Origin: Aptenodytes patagonicus
Lineage: Eukaryota > Chordata > Aves > Sphenisciformes > Spheniscidae
Assembly: GCF_965638725.1 (NCBI RefSeq)
Contig: NC_134981.1
Location: 41,878,849 to 41,942,848 of the forward strand
DNA length: 64,000 nt
Direction of reading: 5' to 3'
Below are positions 1-8,979 of this stretch, one piece after another. The translations under genes were made by a program, and so were the position numbers. The notes under the pieces were generated by a model. The model was not told the DNA's origin. It made no database searches and worked only from the letters and a program-made list of their open reading frames with translations. Each line of letters starts with the position of its first letter. Positions within the stretch are counted from its first letter, which is position 1.

Positions 1-799
1 GCTGGTTCTTTGGTTCAGCCACAGGGCATGTTGCCCGGGTCTGAGTGACCGCAGGGCGTGTCGTTTTACTGTCAGAGCCAGAGACCTTCTCTTCCCTTTG
101 AGGGTACTGAATGGTGTTGAACAGGGCTCGGTAGGCATGGGCCAGGCCCCAGCACGTTGCAGTGATCTGCATCTCTCTGGAGTTGCCAGGGTGACAGCAT
201 ACTTTGTCCAAATATTCTACTAACTTTTCAGGATTCCGCACTTGCTCAGGGGTGAAATTCCAAAACACTGGGGGTGCCCATTGGCCTAGGTACTTGCCCA
301 TCTTGTCCCACACATCCTGCCACTCATAATTATTCAGCCTTGGGGCAGATCTCTTGATGATATTCTTAAATTGCTTACCAACTTTAGACAAAACCGAAAC
401 AATATTCCCAAGAAGTACCAATAGAAGTATCTTAACTACCCAAGGCTGTTCAAAATACTGAAAAGTTACTGTAATGAAGGAGGAAACATCATAGAAGAAG
501 GTAGTGACACTGCCATTCTGTATTTCCTCCGTAAAAAAACTCTCAGAAAATTTACTGTAATTGCTAGTTGTCTCCACGAAATGGTATCCATGGTACAGTA
601 ACGGCTTCATTGCGAAACCTACATACCACACTAACGTCAAGGTCAATGTTCTAAAAACAAACCTCACAAGCGAGACATTACTATTCACTGCAGACCACAG
701 CAAACTGCAAAAACCAACACCAATCTCTAACATGTACAGCAGGAAAAAGAGCGCGATGCAGATTATACAAATCAATATTGAGAACAGAGAAACCAACAT
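1..799 (-). pseudogene. ERV copy 1 gag-like ORF, N-terminal part, cut by the window edge
   Basis: Read on the minus strand from an ATG at 799, this aligns without a visible indel to the Gag-like ORF at 7210-8979 and shows no stop down to base 1. The hydrophobic leader, the N-X-S sites and the first matrix-like block (WQ...W motif) are all recognisable. It carries only one copy of the Thr/Pro/Ala repeat (about 19-62), where the sister copy has twelve. The C-terminal half lies outside the window, so it cannot be said whether the gene is intact; it is labelled pseudogene for caution. It follows its own 5' LTR and primer-binding site and was presumably transcribed from that LTR. Membrane association is inferred from hydrophobicity only. 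Confidence 0.75.
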
Positions 800-874
800 T
801 GTGACCCACAACTATTAACAGATATAAGTTCCTTAATACACTCCGGTTAATCTGTTATTATCTCAACCCTTCGT

Positions 875-892
875 GCCCCATGTTGGGCGCCA
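875..892 (-). other. Primer-binding site, tRNA-Lys type, ERV copy 1
   Basis: Eight bases downstream of the LTR end lies the 18-mer TGGCGCCCAACATGGGGC (minus strand). It differs by one base from the site in the second ERV. The pattern is that of retroviral sites complementary to the 3' end of tRNA-Lys1,2. It primes minus-strand DNA synthesis and fixes the ERV orientation. Confidence 0.85.
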
Positions 893-900
893 AAAAGGAC

Positions 901-1448
901 TGTCGTGGTTTAACTTCAGTCGGCAACTGAGCACCATGCAGCCGCTCGCTCACTCCCCCCGCCCCCCCGGTGGGATGGGGGAGAGAATTGGAAGAGCACA
1001 AGTGAGAAAAACTCGTGGGTTGAGATAAAAACAGTTTAATAATTGAAATAAGATTATAATAATAATAATATGATAATAATAATAATACACAAAGCAAGTG
1101 ATGCACAGTACAATTGCTCACCACCCGCCAACCGATGCCCAGCCAGTCCCCGAGCAGCGGCCCCCCCGGCCAGCTTTCCCCAGTTTATGTACTGAGCATG
1201 ACGTCACATGGTATGGAATGTCCCTTTGGCCAGTTTGGCTGTGCCCCCTCCCAGCTTCTTGTGCACCTCCAGCCTTCTCAGTCGGTAGAGCATGGGAAGC
1301 TGAAAAGTCCTTGGCTAGTGTAAGCATTACCTAGCAACAACTAAAACATGGGTGCGTTATCAACTTTGTTCTCATCCTAAATCCAAAACACAGCATTGTA
1401 CCAGCTACTAGGAAGGAAATTAACTCTATCCCTGCCGAAACCAGGACA
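901..1448 (-). mobile_element. 5' LTR of ERV copy 1
   Basis: This 548-bp element has TG...CA ends: TGTCCTGG at the 1448 side and CCACGACA at the 901 side. It is nearly identical to the LTRs at 6567-7107 and 55749-56313. On the minus strand it has a CRE-like TGACGTCA, a short (ATA/ATT)n tract and an ATTAAA polyadenylation signal before the R/U5 part. The host flank next to base 1448 differs from the flank of the plus-strand ERV, so the two are separate insertions. The other LTR lies outside the window. Confidence 0.9.
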
Positions 1449-3142
1449 ACTGTCTATGGTCTTATTAATCCAGCCCGGGATGCTGTTGGCCTTCTTTGCT
1501 ACCAGGCCATATTAATCATTTTATAACTGCTAAGTCATGTAGCCAGAGCTTACTTCAGTGATTTAAATTGTTGCAACAGTACCTTCTGCTGGTTCTTAGA
1601 ATTACATTAGAGATACTAATGAATAGCTGCAAAATGATTTTGCTCTTAACACAGCATTTAAAGAATTCTTGCTCTCAGCATTGAATAGAATACAATCACT
1701 AGTTATGCTTGCTATCTACTAAAAATGAAGTAGTTGTTAGTATGTAGCAAACATCACGTGTTTGCAAATATGCTGCAAAGCTGCAGAAACTACTTAAGAG
1801 GTTTTTTCCTCCACGCTTACATTTATGTGCATCCCATAGTAAGGGAGGGCGGTAACACTACCTGAAAAGTGTGGACAGACCAACTCTATTAAATTGGTAA
1901 AGTGCTTGTCAAAAGGTTACTGGTGTAGCTGTCCCAGTTCTCTGCTGGAGGTTACTATTCTGATAGTAGAGTTGACAGAAAAAAAAATGCATGCCAGTGC
2001 CTCAACAGTTACTATAGAGTGACTGATACCTTCATAAAAGCCTCCTTTCATGTGGTAGTTAAGATAAGACACAGGACTTAATGCTGATGTGACCAAAATG
2101 TGGGCATATGGTTCCTTTCCATTGATTTTGCTAGAGATTAGTGACCCCATAGCAGAGGCGTGAATGGACAGCTTGAACAAATAACTGTTTAAACCACTAT
2201 AACAAAATTCAAATTTGAAAGGAATTTTGTGCAATAGGTTTCAGGCTTGATTACTTCAATGTTTTTGCTTCTTCCTTTATTGTCTTCTAAAATGTATGAA
2301 TACTCTGACTATGGCCCCTATAGTTTTCTAAATCATTAAATATGACTTCTTTGGTTTGTCTTGTCTTTTTTCAGTTCTTTGCACTATTTTTTTCTCTATT
2401 TTAGATTTTTTTTCTGATTTTTTTTGACAGAAGGAACGAAATCAAGTAAAAATTTTCCAATCCATTTACATGATTTGGATGAATGTACATCATTTTCAGT
2501 TGTTACAAGCATTTGCATGTCTGTCTCACTGAAAAAAATTATTTGAGTTCATTGAAACTTAAGTGGTGTGGGTTTCCCCCCTACTCCCACCTTTCAAAAC
2601 TGTACCAGACATTGTTACCCTTGTGTCCGCTACTGGCTAGTCTGGAAGAAGAGTCTCACTTTGTGACTTAATTTATAGACTACTCTCATACCCTTTTGGT
2701 CTTGTTTTGCATTCCCAATATATAGCTGTGACAAATGAACGTTTGTCTTTCTTTTTTCCCCTTAGGTATCTTTCCTCTGGAGATTGTGCAATCCCTGTTC
2801 TAATCTGTTTTGGTTACTTGGAAGGTTGTCTGCACATTTTGCTTGCAGCTCGTTGGCAATTCAACCACATTCAGAATTTGCTATCTTCATTGAGATGTGG
2901 AATATCTTCCTATCTAGGTGTTACAGTTAAATAGTTTGAGTCACAGGTGACATTCATTCCTTAGAGCTGGTATCAAAGCTTTTATCTCTTGGGCAATAGG
3001 AGGAGGAGTACTTGTGGTTAGGGATTCTTGTTCACTCCTTTCTTGGGCAGAGGGAGGGAGGAGCCACAGACAGTTGTTGCCCATGCTTTCTGTGAATACA
3101 GGGAATGTATTGTGCTACTAATACAAATGCTTTCATTACTAG
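1449..3142. other. Intergenic, no gene seen
   Basis: AT-rich sequence between an LTR and a CR1 fragment. The short open frames here (for example on the minus strand at 1917-2234) match nothing I recognise and lack coding character. T-rich runs occur at 2365-2425. Confidence 0.6.
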
Positions 3143-3844
3143 AAAAGCTGCCTGTTGGAAAAGGACCTGGGGGTGCTGGTTGACAGCCGGTTGAACATGA
3201 GCCAGCAGTGTGCCCAGGCGGCCAAGAAGGCCAATGGCATCCTGGCCTGTATCAGAAATAGTGTGGCCAGCAGGAGTAGGGAAGTGATCGTGCCCCTGTA
3301 CTCAGCACTGGTGAGGCCGCACCTCGACTACTGTGTTCAGTTTTGGGCCCCTCACTACAAGAAGGACATTGAGGTGCTGGAGCGTGTCCAGAGAAGGGCA
3401 ACGAGGCTGGTGAGGGGTCCGAAGAACAAGTCTTATGAGGAGCGGCTGAGGGAACTGGGACTGTTTAGTCTGGAGAAGAGGAGGCTGAGGGGAGACCTCA
3501 TCGCGCTCTGCAACTACCTGAAAGGAGGTTGTAGCGAGATGGGTGTCAGTCTCTTCTCCCAAGTAACTAGCGATAGGACGAGAGGAAATGGCCTCAAGTT
3601 GCGCCAGGGGAGGTTTAGATTGGACATGAGGAAAAATTTCTTTACTGGAAGAGTGGTTAAACATTGGAACAGGCTGCCCAGGGAGGTGGTTGAGTCACCA
3701 TCCCTGGAAGTATTTAAAAGACGTGTAGATGAGGCGCTTAGGGACATGGTTTAGTGGGCATGGTGGTGTTGGGTCAATGGTTGGACTCGATGATCTTAGA
3801 GGTCTTTTCGAACCCTAATGATTCTATGATTCTATGATTCTATG
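3143..3844 (+). mobile_element. CR1 LINE fragment, 3' end of ORF2
   Basis: A 5'-truncated CR1 with an uninterrupted frame (3155-3754, stop TAG) for the C-terminal part of the reverse transcriptase protein. It is marked by [12 protein letters not shown], the [19 protein letters not shown] block and the conserved end [18 protein letters not shown]. The short 3' UTR ends in repeated ATTCTATG units (about 3820-3844), the hallmark tail of CR1. It closely resembles the copies at 48920-49750 and 60251-60811, so all three belong to one subfamily. The truncation removes the catalytic YADD/FADD region, so the copy cannot move by itself. Confidence 0.95.
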
Positions 3845-4226
3845 ACATCTTTCAACTACGTAAGCTGTGCAGATATGCCTGTGTGGTTTCTATGATGTCA
3901 TAAATCATTATTGAATAAAATACACAAATATGAAAGAACAGCCCTAGAACAACTCTTCATTATCTTGGTTGTGTTTGTTTCATTACTGCATGAAAAGTCT
4001 TAAGAGGCCTTTTTTTTTTAATCAAATTGATAGAAGTGATGTTTGAAGTACAAATAAATAATATGCCTGAATTATTAGTTGTGCTGCAGATAATGATTTG
4101 ATTGCTATAACCTGAGTCTTATCTGTTGAGTGCTACTTGTATCTGTCTAATCCAGTGTTTTGCACCAGGAGGTGCTGGTTTTTTATGATCCAAGTAAGGA
4201 AGGCACTTAGAATCTGTAAAGTAGGC
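3845..4226. other. Spacer between CR1 fragments
   Basis: AT-rich sequence with no gene or repeat that I recognise. Confidence 0.5.
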
Positions 4227-4594
4227 TCCAGAGGAAGCTTATTGCGGCCTTTCAATACTTAAAGGGGGCTTATAAGAAAGACGGAGAGAGACTTTTTACC
4301 GAGGCCTGTAAGTGACAGGACAAGGGGCAAGGGTTTTAAACTGAAAGAGAGTAGGTTTAGATTGGACATAAGGAAGAAATTCTTTATAATGAGGGTGGTG
4401 AGACACTGAAACAGGTTGCCCAGAGAAGTTGTGGATGCCCCATCATGGAAGTGTTCAAGGTCAGGTTGGATGGGTCTTTGAGCAACCTGATCTAGTGAAA
4501 GATGTCTCTGCCCATCCCCCCTGCAGGGGGGTTGGACTAGGTGATCTTTAAAGGTCCCTTCCAACCCAAACCATTTTATGATTCTGTGATTCTA
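4227..4594 (+). mobile_element. CR1 LINE fragment, extreme 3' end
   Basis: The sequence matches the last part of CR1 ORF2 and its 3' UTR in the same subfamily as 19140-19463 and 40600-40971, with 'cctttcaatacttaaagggg' near its start. It ends in a decayed ATTCTGTG tail. The frame carries several breaks, which fits an old copy. Confidence 0.9.
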
Positions 4595-4829
4595 AGTATC
4601 TCTTAAAATGCTATTTATAGGAGCTAGCTATTGAAGCTATTTATTGGAGCTAAAGAAAAAGAGGATAGTACAGATAATCTTATGTCCCTTCAGATGCTGG
4701 GAACCCCGAGTTGTATGGTATAAAATGAGTCTCCAGTCAGGGCACAACATACCATGCAGATCCTGTCTTTAGAAGAGTTACCCCATTTTGGTCATTCAAG
4801 CTCATAGGATTTTCTTGTACTACAGGTAC

Positions 4830-5807
4830 CTTGGTGTACCCCAAGGATCAATATTGGGTTGGATCCTGTTTAACATCTTTGTTAATGATCTGGATGATGG
4901 AGCAGAGTATACCCTCAGCAACTTTGCAGATGACACAAAACTGGGAGGCGTGGCTGATACACCAGAGGGTGGTGCTGCCTTCCAGAGGGACCTGGACAGG
5001 CTGGAGAAATGGGCTGACAGGAACCTCGTGCAGTTCAACAAGTGGACGTGCCAAGTCCTGCACCTGGGGAGGAACAACCCCAGGCACCAGTACATGCTGG
5101 GGGCTGACTGGCTGGAAAGCAGCTTTGCAGCAAAGGCCCTGGGGGTCCTGGTGGACACCAAATTGAACATGAGCTAGCAGTGTGCCCTTGCTGCAAAGAG
5201 GGCAAACGGTATCCTGGGCTGCATTAGACAAAGTATTGCCAGCAGGTCGAGGGAAGTGATCCTTTCCCTCTAGTCAGCACTGGTGAGGCCACACCTGGAG
5301 TCCTGTGTCCAGTTCTGGGCTCCCCAGTACAAGAGAGATATAGAGCTACTGGAGAGAGTCCAACGAAGGGCCACGAAGATGATTAAGGGACTGGAGCATC
5401 TCTCCTATGAGGAAAGGCTGAGAGAGCTGGGACTGTTTAGCCTAGAGAAGAAAAGGCTCAGGGATAATCTCATCAATGTATATAAATACATGAAGGGAAG
5501 GTCCATGGAAGAGGGAGCCAGGCTCTTTTCAGTGGTGCCCAGTGACAGGACAGGAGGCAATGAGCGCAAGCTGAAACACAGGAGGTTCCGTCTGAACATC
5601 AGGAAACATTTTTTTTCACTGTGAGGGTGCCTGAGCACTGGAACAGGTTGCCCAGTGGGGTTGTGGAATCTCCCTCCTTGGAGATATTCAAAAGTCATCT
5701 GGACGTAGTCTTGGGCAACTGGTTCTAGGTGACCGTGCTTGAGCAGGGGGCTTGGACCAGATGACCTCCAGAGGTCCCTTCCAACCTCAGTCATTCTGTG
5801 ATTCTTA
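4830..5807 (+). mobile_element. CR1 LINE fragment with part of the RT palm
   Basis: A 5'-truncated CR1 beginning at the palm B motif (VPQGSILGWILFN). It continues through the catalytic palm C motif FADDTK at about 4924-4941 and the thumb to the 3' UTR and an ATTCTGTG-like tail. An in-frame stop at 5175-5177 and further breaks near 5270 and 5622 divide the protein into pieces at 4788-5177 and 5283-5624. It belongs to an older subfamily than the copy at 3143. Confidence 0.93.
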
Positions 5808-6566
5808 CAAGGAAACAACTCTATTCATCATTTCTACTGTCAAACAAAAAGGATGTGCACGTGAAAACTTGCTGCTGCAATTTTAGATAAAGGCAAGGAC
5901 GTGCAGGGGGTATAATCACCAGTGCCAAGTGGGAGCTGCATACAGGCTTCTCTGTTACAATAAGCTGGCCAGGTTTATCCTGCGGCCAAGGGATATGCAC
6001 AGCAGAGCACAGGCATGGGCCTACTCAGGTTAACTGTTTTATATCACTAACTCCTCAATTTACAGTAGTCTTCTGGTCAGGATTGCTACATCCAGTATCT
6101 TCTTAGAGAAAAATTCTCTATATCTGAAATTATTCTGCAGGGGAAAAAAATAATCTACTTTTAAAGTAAATCATTATTTGCATTTTATCTGTCCTTCTAT
6201 ACTGTGAGTCTAAAAACAATCACAAGTAGTGTTACTTTTTTCTTTATCATTATCTACAGGTATAAATACTCCTGAACAATTCTACTCTTTCCTTGATTCT
6301 GTAATTTTCTGTTTAGTATAAAAATTGGAATATGACAGATCTCTCTCCATATTTGACTTGTACACAAACATTGTTGTTTTCCAAGTATTTTATTTGGTGT
6401 TTTACTGTAACCAATAATGAATGTTGAATCCCCAGGCTGTTTTGCTGATCTTCAGTTGTGAGACACTTCATTTGATAAGTGTTGTGTACACTGACTGCAT
6501 ATGGACAATACAGGTGGACATAGAAAATATGTCGGGGAATCCACTGTATGTGGTGGTTTTTAATAT
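5808..6566. other. Intergenic, no gene seen
   Basis: AT-rich unique-looking sequence; nothing recognised. The last five bases before the LTR (aatat, 6562-6566) are the likely 5' target duplication of ERV copy 2. Confidence 0.5.
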
Positions 6567-6803
6567 TGTCCTGGTTTCGGCAGGGATAGAGTTAATTTCC
6601 TTTCTAGTAGCTGGTACAGTGTTTTGGATTTAGGATGAGAACAAAGTTGATAACACACCGGTGTTTTAGTTGTTGCTAGGTAATGCTTACACTAGCCAAG
6701 GACTTTTCAGCTTCCCATGCTCTACTGACTGAGGAGGCTGGAGGTGCACAAGAAGCTGGGAGGGGGCACAGCCAAACTGGCCAAAGGGACATTCCATACC
6801 ATG

Positions 6804-6811
6804 TGACGTCA
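6804..6811 (+). promoter_or_regulatory. CRE/ATF-type site in the LTR U3
   Basis: A perfect palindrome TGACGTCA, upstream of the TATA-like sequence. The same palindrome is at 56005-56012, there followed by TATATAAA at 56020-56027, and in inverted form near 1200. CREB/ATF factors bind this motif in many promoters. Function here is inferred. Confidence 0.6.
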
Positions 6812-6969
6812 TGCTCAGTACATAACCTGGGGAAAGCTGGCCGGGGGGGCCGCTGCTCGGGGACTGGCTGGGCATCGGTCAGCGGGTGGTGAGCAATTGT
6901 GCTGTGCATCACTTGTTTTGTGTATTATTATTATTATTATCATATTATTATTATCATTTTATTTCAATT

Positions 6970-6975
6970 ATTAAA
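6970..6975 (+). terminator. LTR polyadenylation signal ATTAAA
   Basis: The ATTAAA variant is followed by a T-rich stretch (ctgtttttatctc). All LTRs of this group have the same arrangement, so this probably marks the R region and the transcript 3' end. Confidence 0.6.
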
Positions 6976-7115
6976 CTGTTTTTATCTCAACCCACGAGTC
7001 TTTCTAACTTGTGCTCTTCCAATTCTCTCCCCCATCCCACCGGGGGTGGGGGGAGTGAGCGAGCGGCTGCGTGGTGCTTAATTGCTGACTGAGATTAAAC
7101 CACGACAGTCCTTTT

Positions 7116-7133
7116 TGGCGCCCAACGTGGGGC
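7116..7133 (+). other. Primer-binding site, tRNA-Lys type, ERV copy 2
   Basis: The 18-mer TGGCGCCCAACGTGGGGC lies eight bases after the LTR end. It fits the tRNA-Lys1,2 type known from several beta-like retroviruses and lentiviruses. This points to a class II-like priming strategy, although the Gag-like sequence does not by itself settle the class. Confidence 0.88.
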
Positions 7134-7209
7134 ACGAAGGGTTTGAGATAATAACAGATTAACCGGAGTGTATTAAGGAACTTATATCTGTTAATAGTTG
7201 AGGGTCACA

Positions 7210-8979
7210 ATGTTGGTTTCTCTGTTCTCGATATTGATTTGTATAATCTGCATCGCGCTCTTTTTCCTGCTGTACATGTTAAAGATTGGTGTTGGGTTTT
7301 GCAGTTTGCTGTGGTCTGCAGTGAATAGTAATGTCTCGCTTGTGAGGTTTGTTTTTAGAACATTGACCTTGACGTTTCTGTGGTATGTAAACTTCGCAAT
7401 GAAGCCGTTACTGTACCATGGATACCATATCGTGGAGACAACTAGCAATTGCAGTAACTTTTCTGAGAGTTTTTTTACGGAGGAAATACAGAATGGCAGT
7501 GTCACTACCTTCTTCTATGATGTTTCCTCCTTCATTACAGTAATTTTTCAGTATTTTGAGCATCCTTGGGCAGTTAAGATACTTCTATTAATACTTCTTG
7601 GGAATATTGTTTCGGTTTTGTCTAAAGTTGGTAAGCAATTTAAGAATATCATCCAGAGATCTGCCCCAAGGGTGAATAATTATGAGTGGCAGGGTGTGTG
7701 GGACAAGATGGGCAAGTACCTAGGCCAATGGGCACCCCCAATGTTTTGGAACTTCACCCCTGAGCAAGTGCAGAATCCTGAAAAGTTAGTAGAATATTTG
7801 GAAAAAGTATGCTGTCACCCTGGCAACTCTAGAGAGATGCAACTCATTGCAACGTGCTGGGGCCTGGCCCATGCCTACCGAGCCCTGTTCAACACTACTC
7901 AGTACCCTCAAAGGGAAGAGAAGGTCTCTGGCTCTGACAGGAAAACGACACGCACTGCGGCCACTCAGACCCGGGCAACAGGCCGTGCAGCCACTCAAAC
8001 CCGGGCAACACGCACTACGGCCACTCCAACCCCAGCAACAGGCCCTGCGGCCACTCAGACTCCGGTGACATGCACTTGCACTGCGGCCACTCCAACCCCG
8101 GCGACATGCACTGCGGCCACTCCAACCCCAGCAACAGGCCCTGCGGCCACTCAGACTCCGGTGACATGCACTTGCACTGCGGCCACTCCAACCCCGGCGA
8201 CATGCACTGCGGCCACTCCAACCCCAGCGACATGCACTGCGGCCACTCCAACCCCGGCAACAGGCCCTGCGGCCACTCAGACTCCGGTGACATGCACTTG
8301 CACTGCGGCCACTCCAACCCCAGCAACACGCCCTGTGGCTGAACCAAAGAACGAGCCTGTGCCAGTATCAGTCGCCCCTGTACACAAGAAGAAATCTTGG
8401 AAGTGGAAGTCAGCTCGTTTAGTAAGGGAGGAAGAAGCTTCTTCTAAAAGGGAACCGGAGGAAGAAGTATACGAGACAGATGACCCTAGAGAAGGACCAT
8501 CACGAGAACGGGAGGAGGAAAGCCAGCCGCTGATCGGGGAGGAGGAAGAGGAAGAACTCATAAACGAGACAGTGACCACCCGATCTCTATCCCTGAGTGA
8601 GCTGCGAGATATACGAAAAGATTTCAGCCGCCGTCCAGGTGAGCATATTGTCACCTGGCTGCTCCGATGCTGGGATAATGGGGCCAGTAGCCTGGAATTA
8701 GAGGGTAGGGAAGCCAAGCAGCTGGGATCCCTTTCTAGGGAAGGGGGCATTGTCAAAGCGATTGGAAAAGGGACACGTATCCTCAGCCTTTGGAGGCGAC
8801 TCTTGTCAAGCGTGAAGGAAAGGTATCCCTTTAAGGAAGATGTCATATGTCGCCCAAGCAAGTGGGCCACCATGGAGAAGGGTATCCAGTTTCTGAGAGA
8901 ATTAGCTGTGCTGGAGGTGATTAAACCACGACAAACATGTAGAAAGAAGTGTATAAGTTTTTTCTTAAAAAATATCTGA
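7210..8979 (+). CDS. ERV Gag-like protein with hydrophobic N-terminus and Thr/Pro/Ala repeat
   Basis: An uninterrupted 589-codon frame. The ATG at 7210 is chosen because an upstream in-frame TTG at 7198 is unlikely to be used and copy 1 has the same ATG. Approximate layout: hydrophobic segments at residues 4-24, 44-63 and 104-138; four N-X-S sites at N41, N80, N83 and N95; a Trp-rich matrix-like block at 157-235; a Thr/Pro/Ala repeat at 248-374; a Lys/Trp then Glu-rich linker at 377-455; and a helical capsid-like block at 459-570 (SLSELRDIRKDF, TWLLRCWD, SLWRRLLSSV). There is no protease, polymerase or zinc-knuckle sequence. The last codons read through a 15-bp LTR remnant (8919-8933) into host DNA, so the tail differs from that of the relative at 58205-59233. 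Gag proteins normally assemble particles; a hydrophobic leader recalls glyco-Gag. The role here is unknown. Confidence 0.8.
   Translation: MLVSLFSILICIICIALFFLLYMLKIGVGFCSLLWSAVNSNVSLVRFVFRTLTLTFLWYVNFAMKPLLYHGYHIVETTSNCSNFSESFFTEEIQNGSVTTFFYDVSSFITVIFQYFEHPWAVKILLLILLGNIVSVLSKVGKQFKNIIQRSAPRVNNYEWQGVWDKMGKYLGQWAPPMFWNFTPEQVQNPEKLVEYLEKVCCHPGNSREMQLIATCWGLAHAYRALFNTTQYPQREEKVSGSDRKTTRTAATQTRATGRAATQTRATRTTATPTPATGPAATQTPVTCTCTAATPTPATCTAATPTPATGPAATQTPVTCTCTAATPTPATCTAATPTPATCTAATPTPATGPAATQTPVTCTCTAATPTPATRPVAEPKNEPVPVSVAPVHKKKSWKWKSARLVREEEASSKREPEEEVYETDDPREGPSREREEESQPLIGEEEEEELINETVTTRSLSLSELRDIRKDFSRRPGEHIVTWLLRCWDNGASSLELEGREAKQLGSLSREGGIVKAIGKGTRILSLWRRLLSSVKERYPFKEDVICRPSKWATMEKGIQFLRELAVLEVIKPRQTCRKKCISFFLKNI
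7951..8330 (+). repeat. In-frame GC-rich tandem repeat (30/36 bp) in gag
   Basis: Twelve units each begin at a 'gccactc' core; periods of 30 and 36 bp keep the frame open. A higher-order pattern is visible: the variant 'actcagactccggtgaca' recurs at 8053, 8149 and 8275, spaced 96 and 126 bp. Translation gives Ala-Ala-Thr-Pro-Thr-Pro-Ala-Thr style units. Other frames on both strands are also open here because of the repeat composition. Confidence 0.9.
8919..8933 (+). mobile_element. Residual 3' LTR end of ERV copy 2
   Basis: gattaaaccacgaca is identical to the last 15 bases of the 5' LTR (7093-7107). It is followed by aacat (8934-8938), which matches the 5' flank aatat with one change and is probably the target duplication. 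Everything between mid-gag and the LTR tip has been removed. Confidence 0.75.

Larger units (their letters stand above)
6567..7107 (+). mobile_element. 5' LTR of ERV copy 2
   Basis: A 541-bp LTR running from TGTCCTGG to CCACGACA. It is nearly identical to the inverted LTR at 901-1448 and to the nested solo LTR at 55749-56313. U3 contains TGACGTCA (6804-6811), followed by a weak TATA-like acataa. An (ATT)n tract lies at about 6925-6960 and ATTAAA at 6970-6975. A primer-binding site starts nine bases downstream. It is the only full LTR of this provirus; only 15 bases of the other one remain at 8919-8933. Confidence 0.93.

Noticed and set aside
561..818. Plus-strand open frame of 85 codons
   Set aside because: It is the antisense shadow of the ERV gag ORF on the minus strand; a matching shadow appears opposite 7191-7505.
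6925..6960. (ATT)n tract as an independent microsatellite
   Set aside because: It is an internal part of the young LTR family and recurs at the same place in the LTRs at 901, 45105 and 55749.
8015..8347. Minus-strand and second-frame open frames over the gag repeat
   Set aside because: The 30/36-bp repeat contains no stop in several frames, so these come from its composition.
1..8933. A single palindromic duplication explaining both divergent ERVs
   Set aside because: The host sequence next to each 5' LTR is different (acagt side against aatat side), which indicates two insertions.
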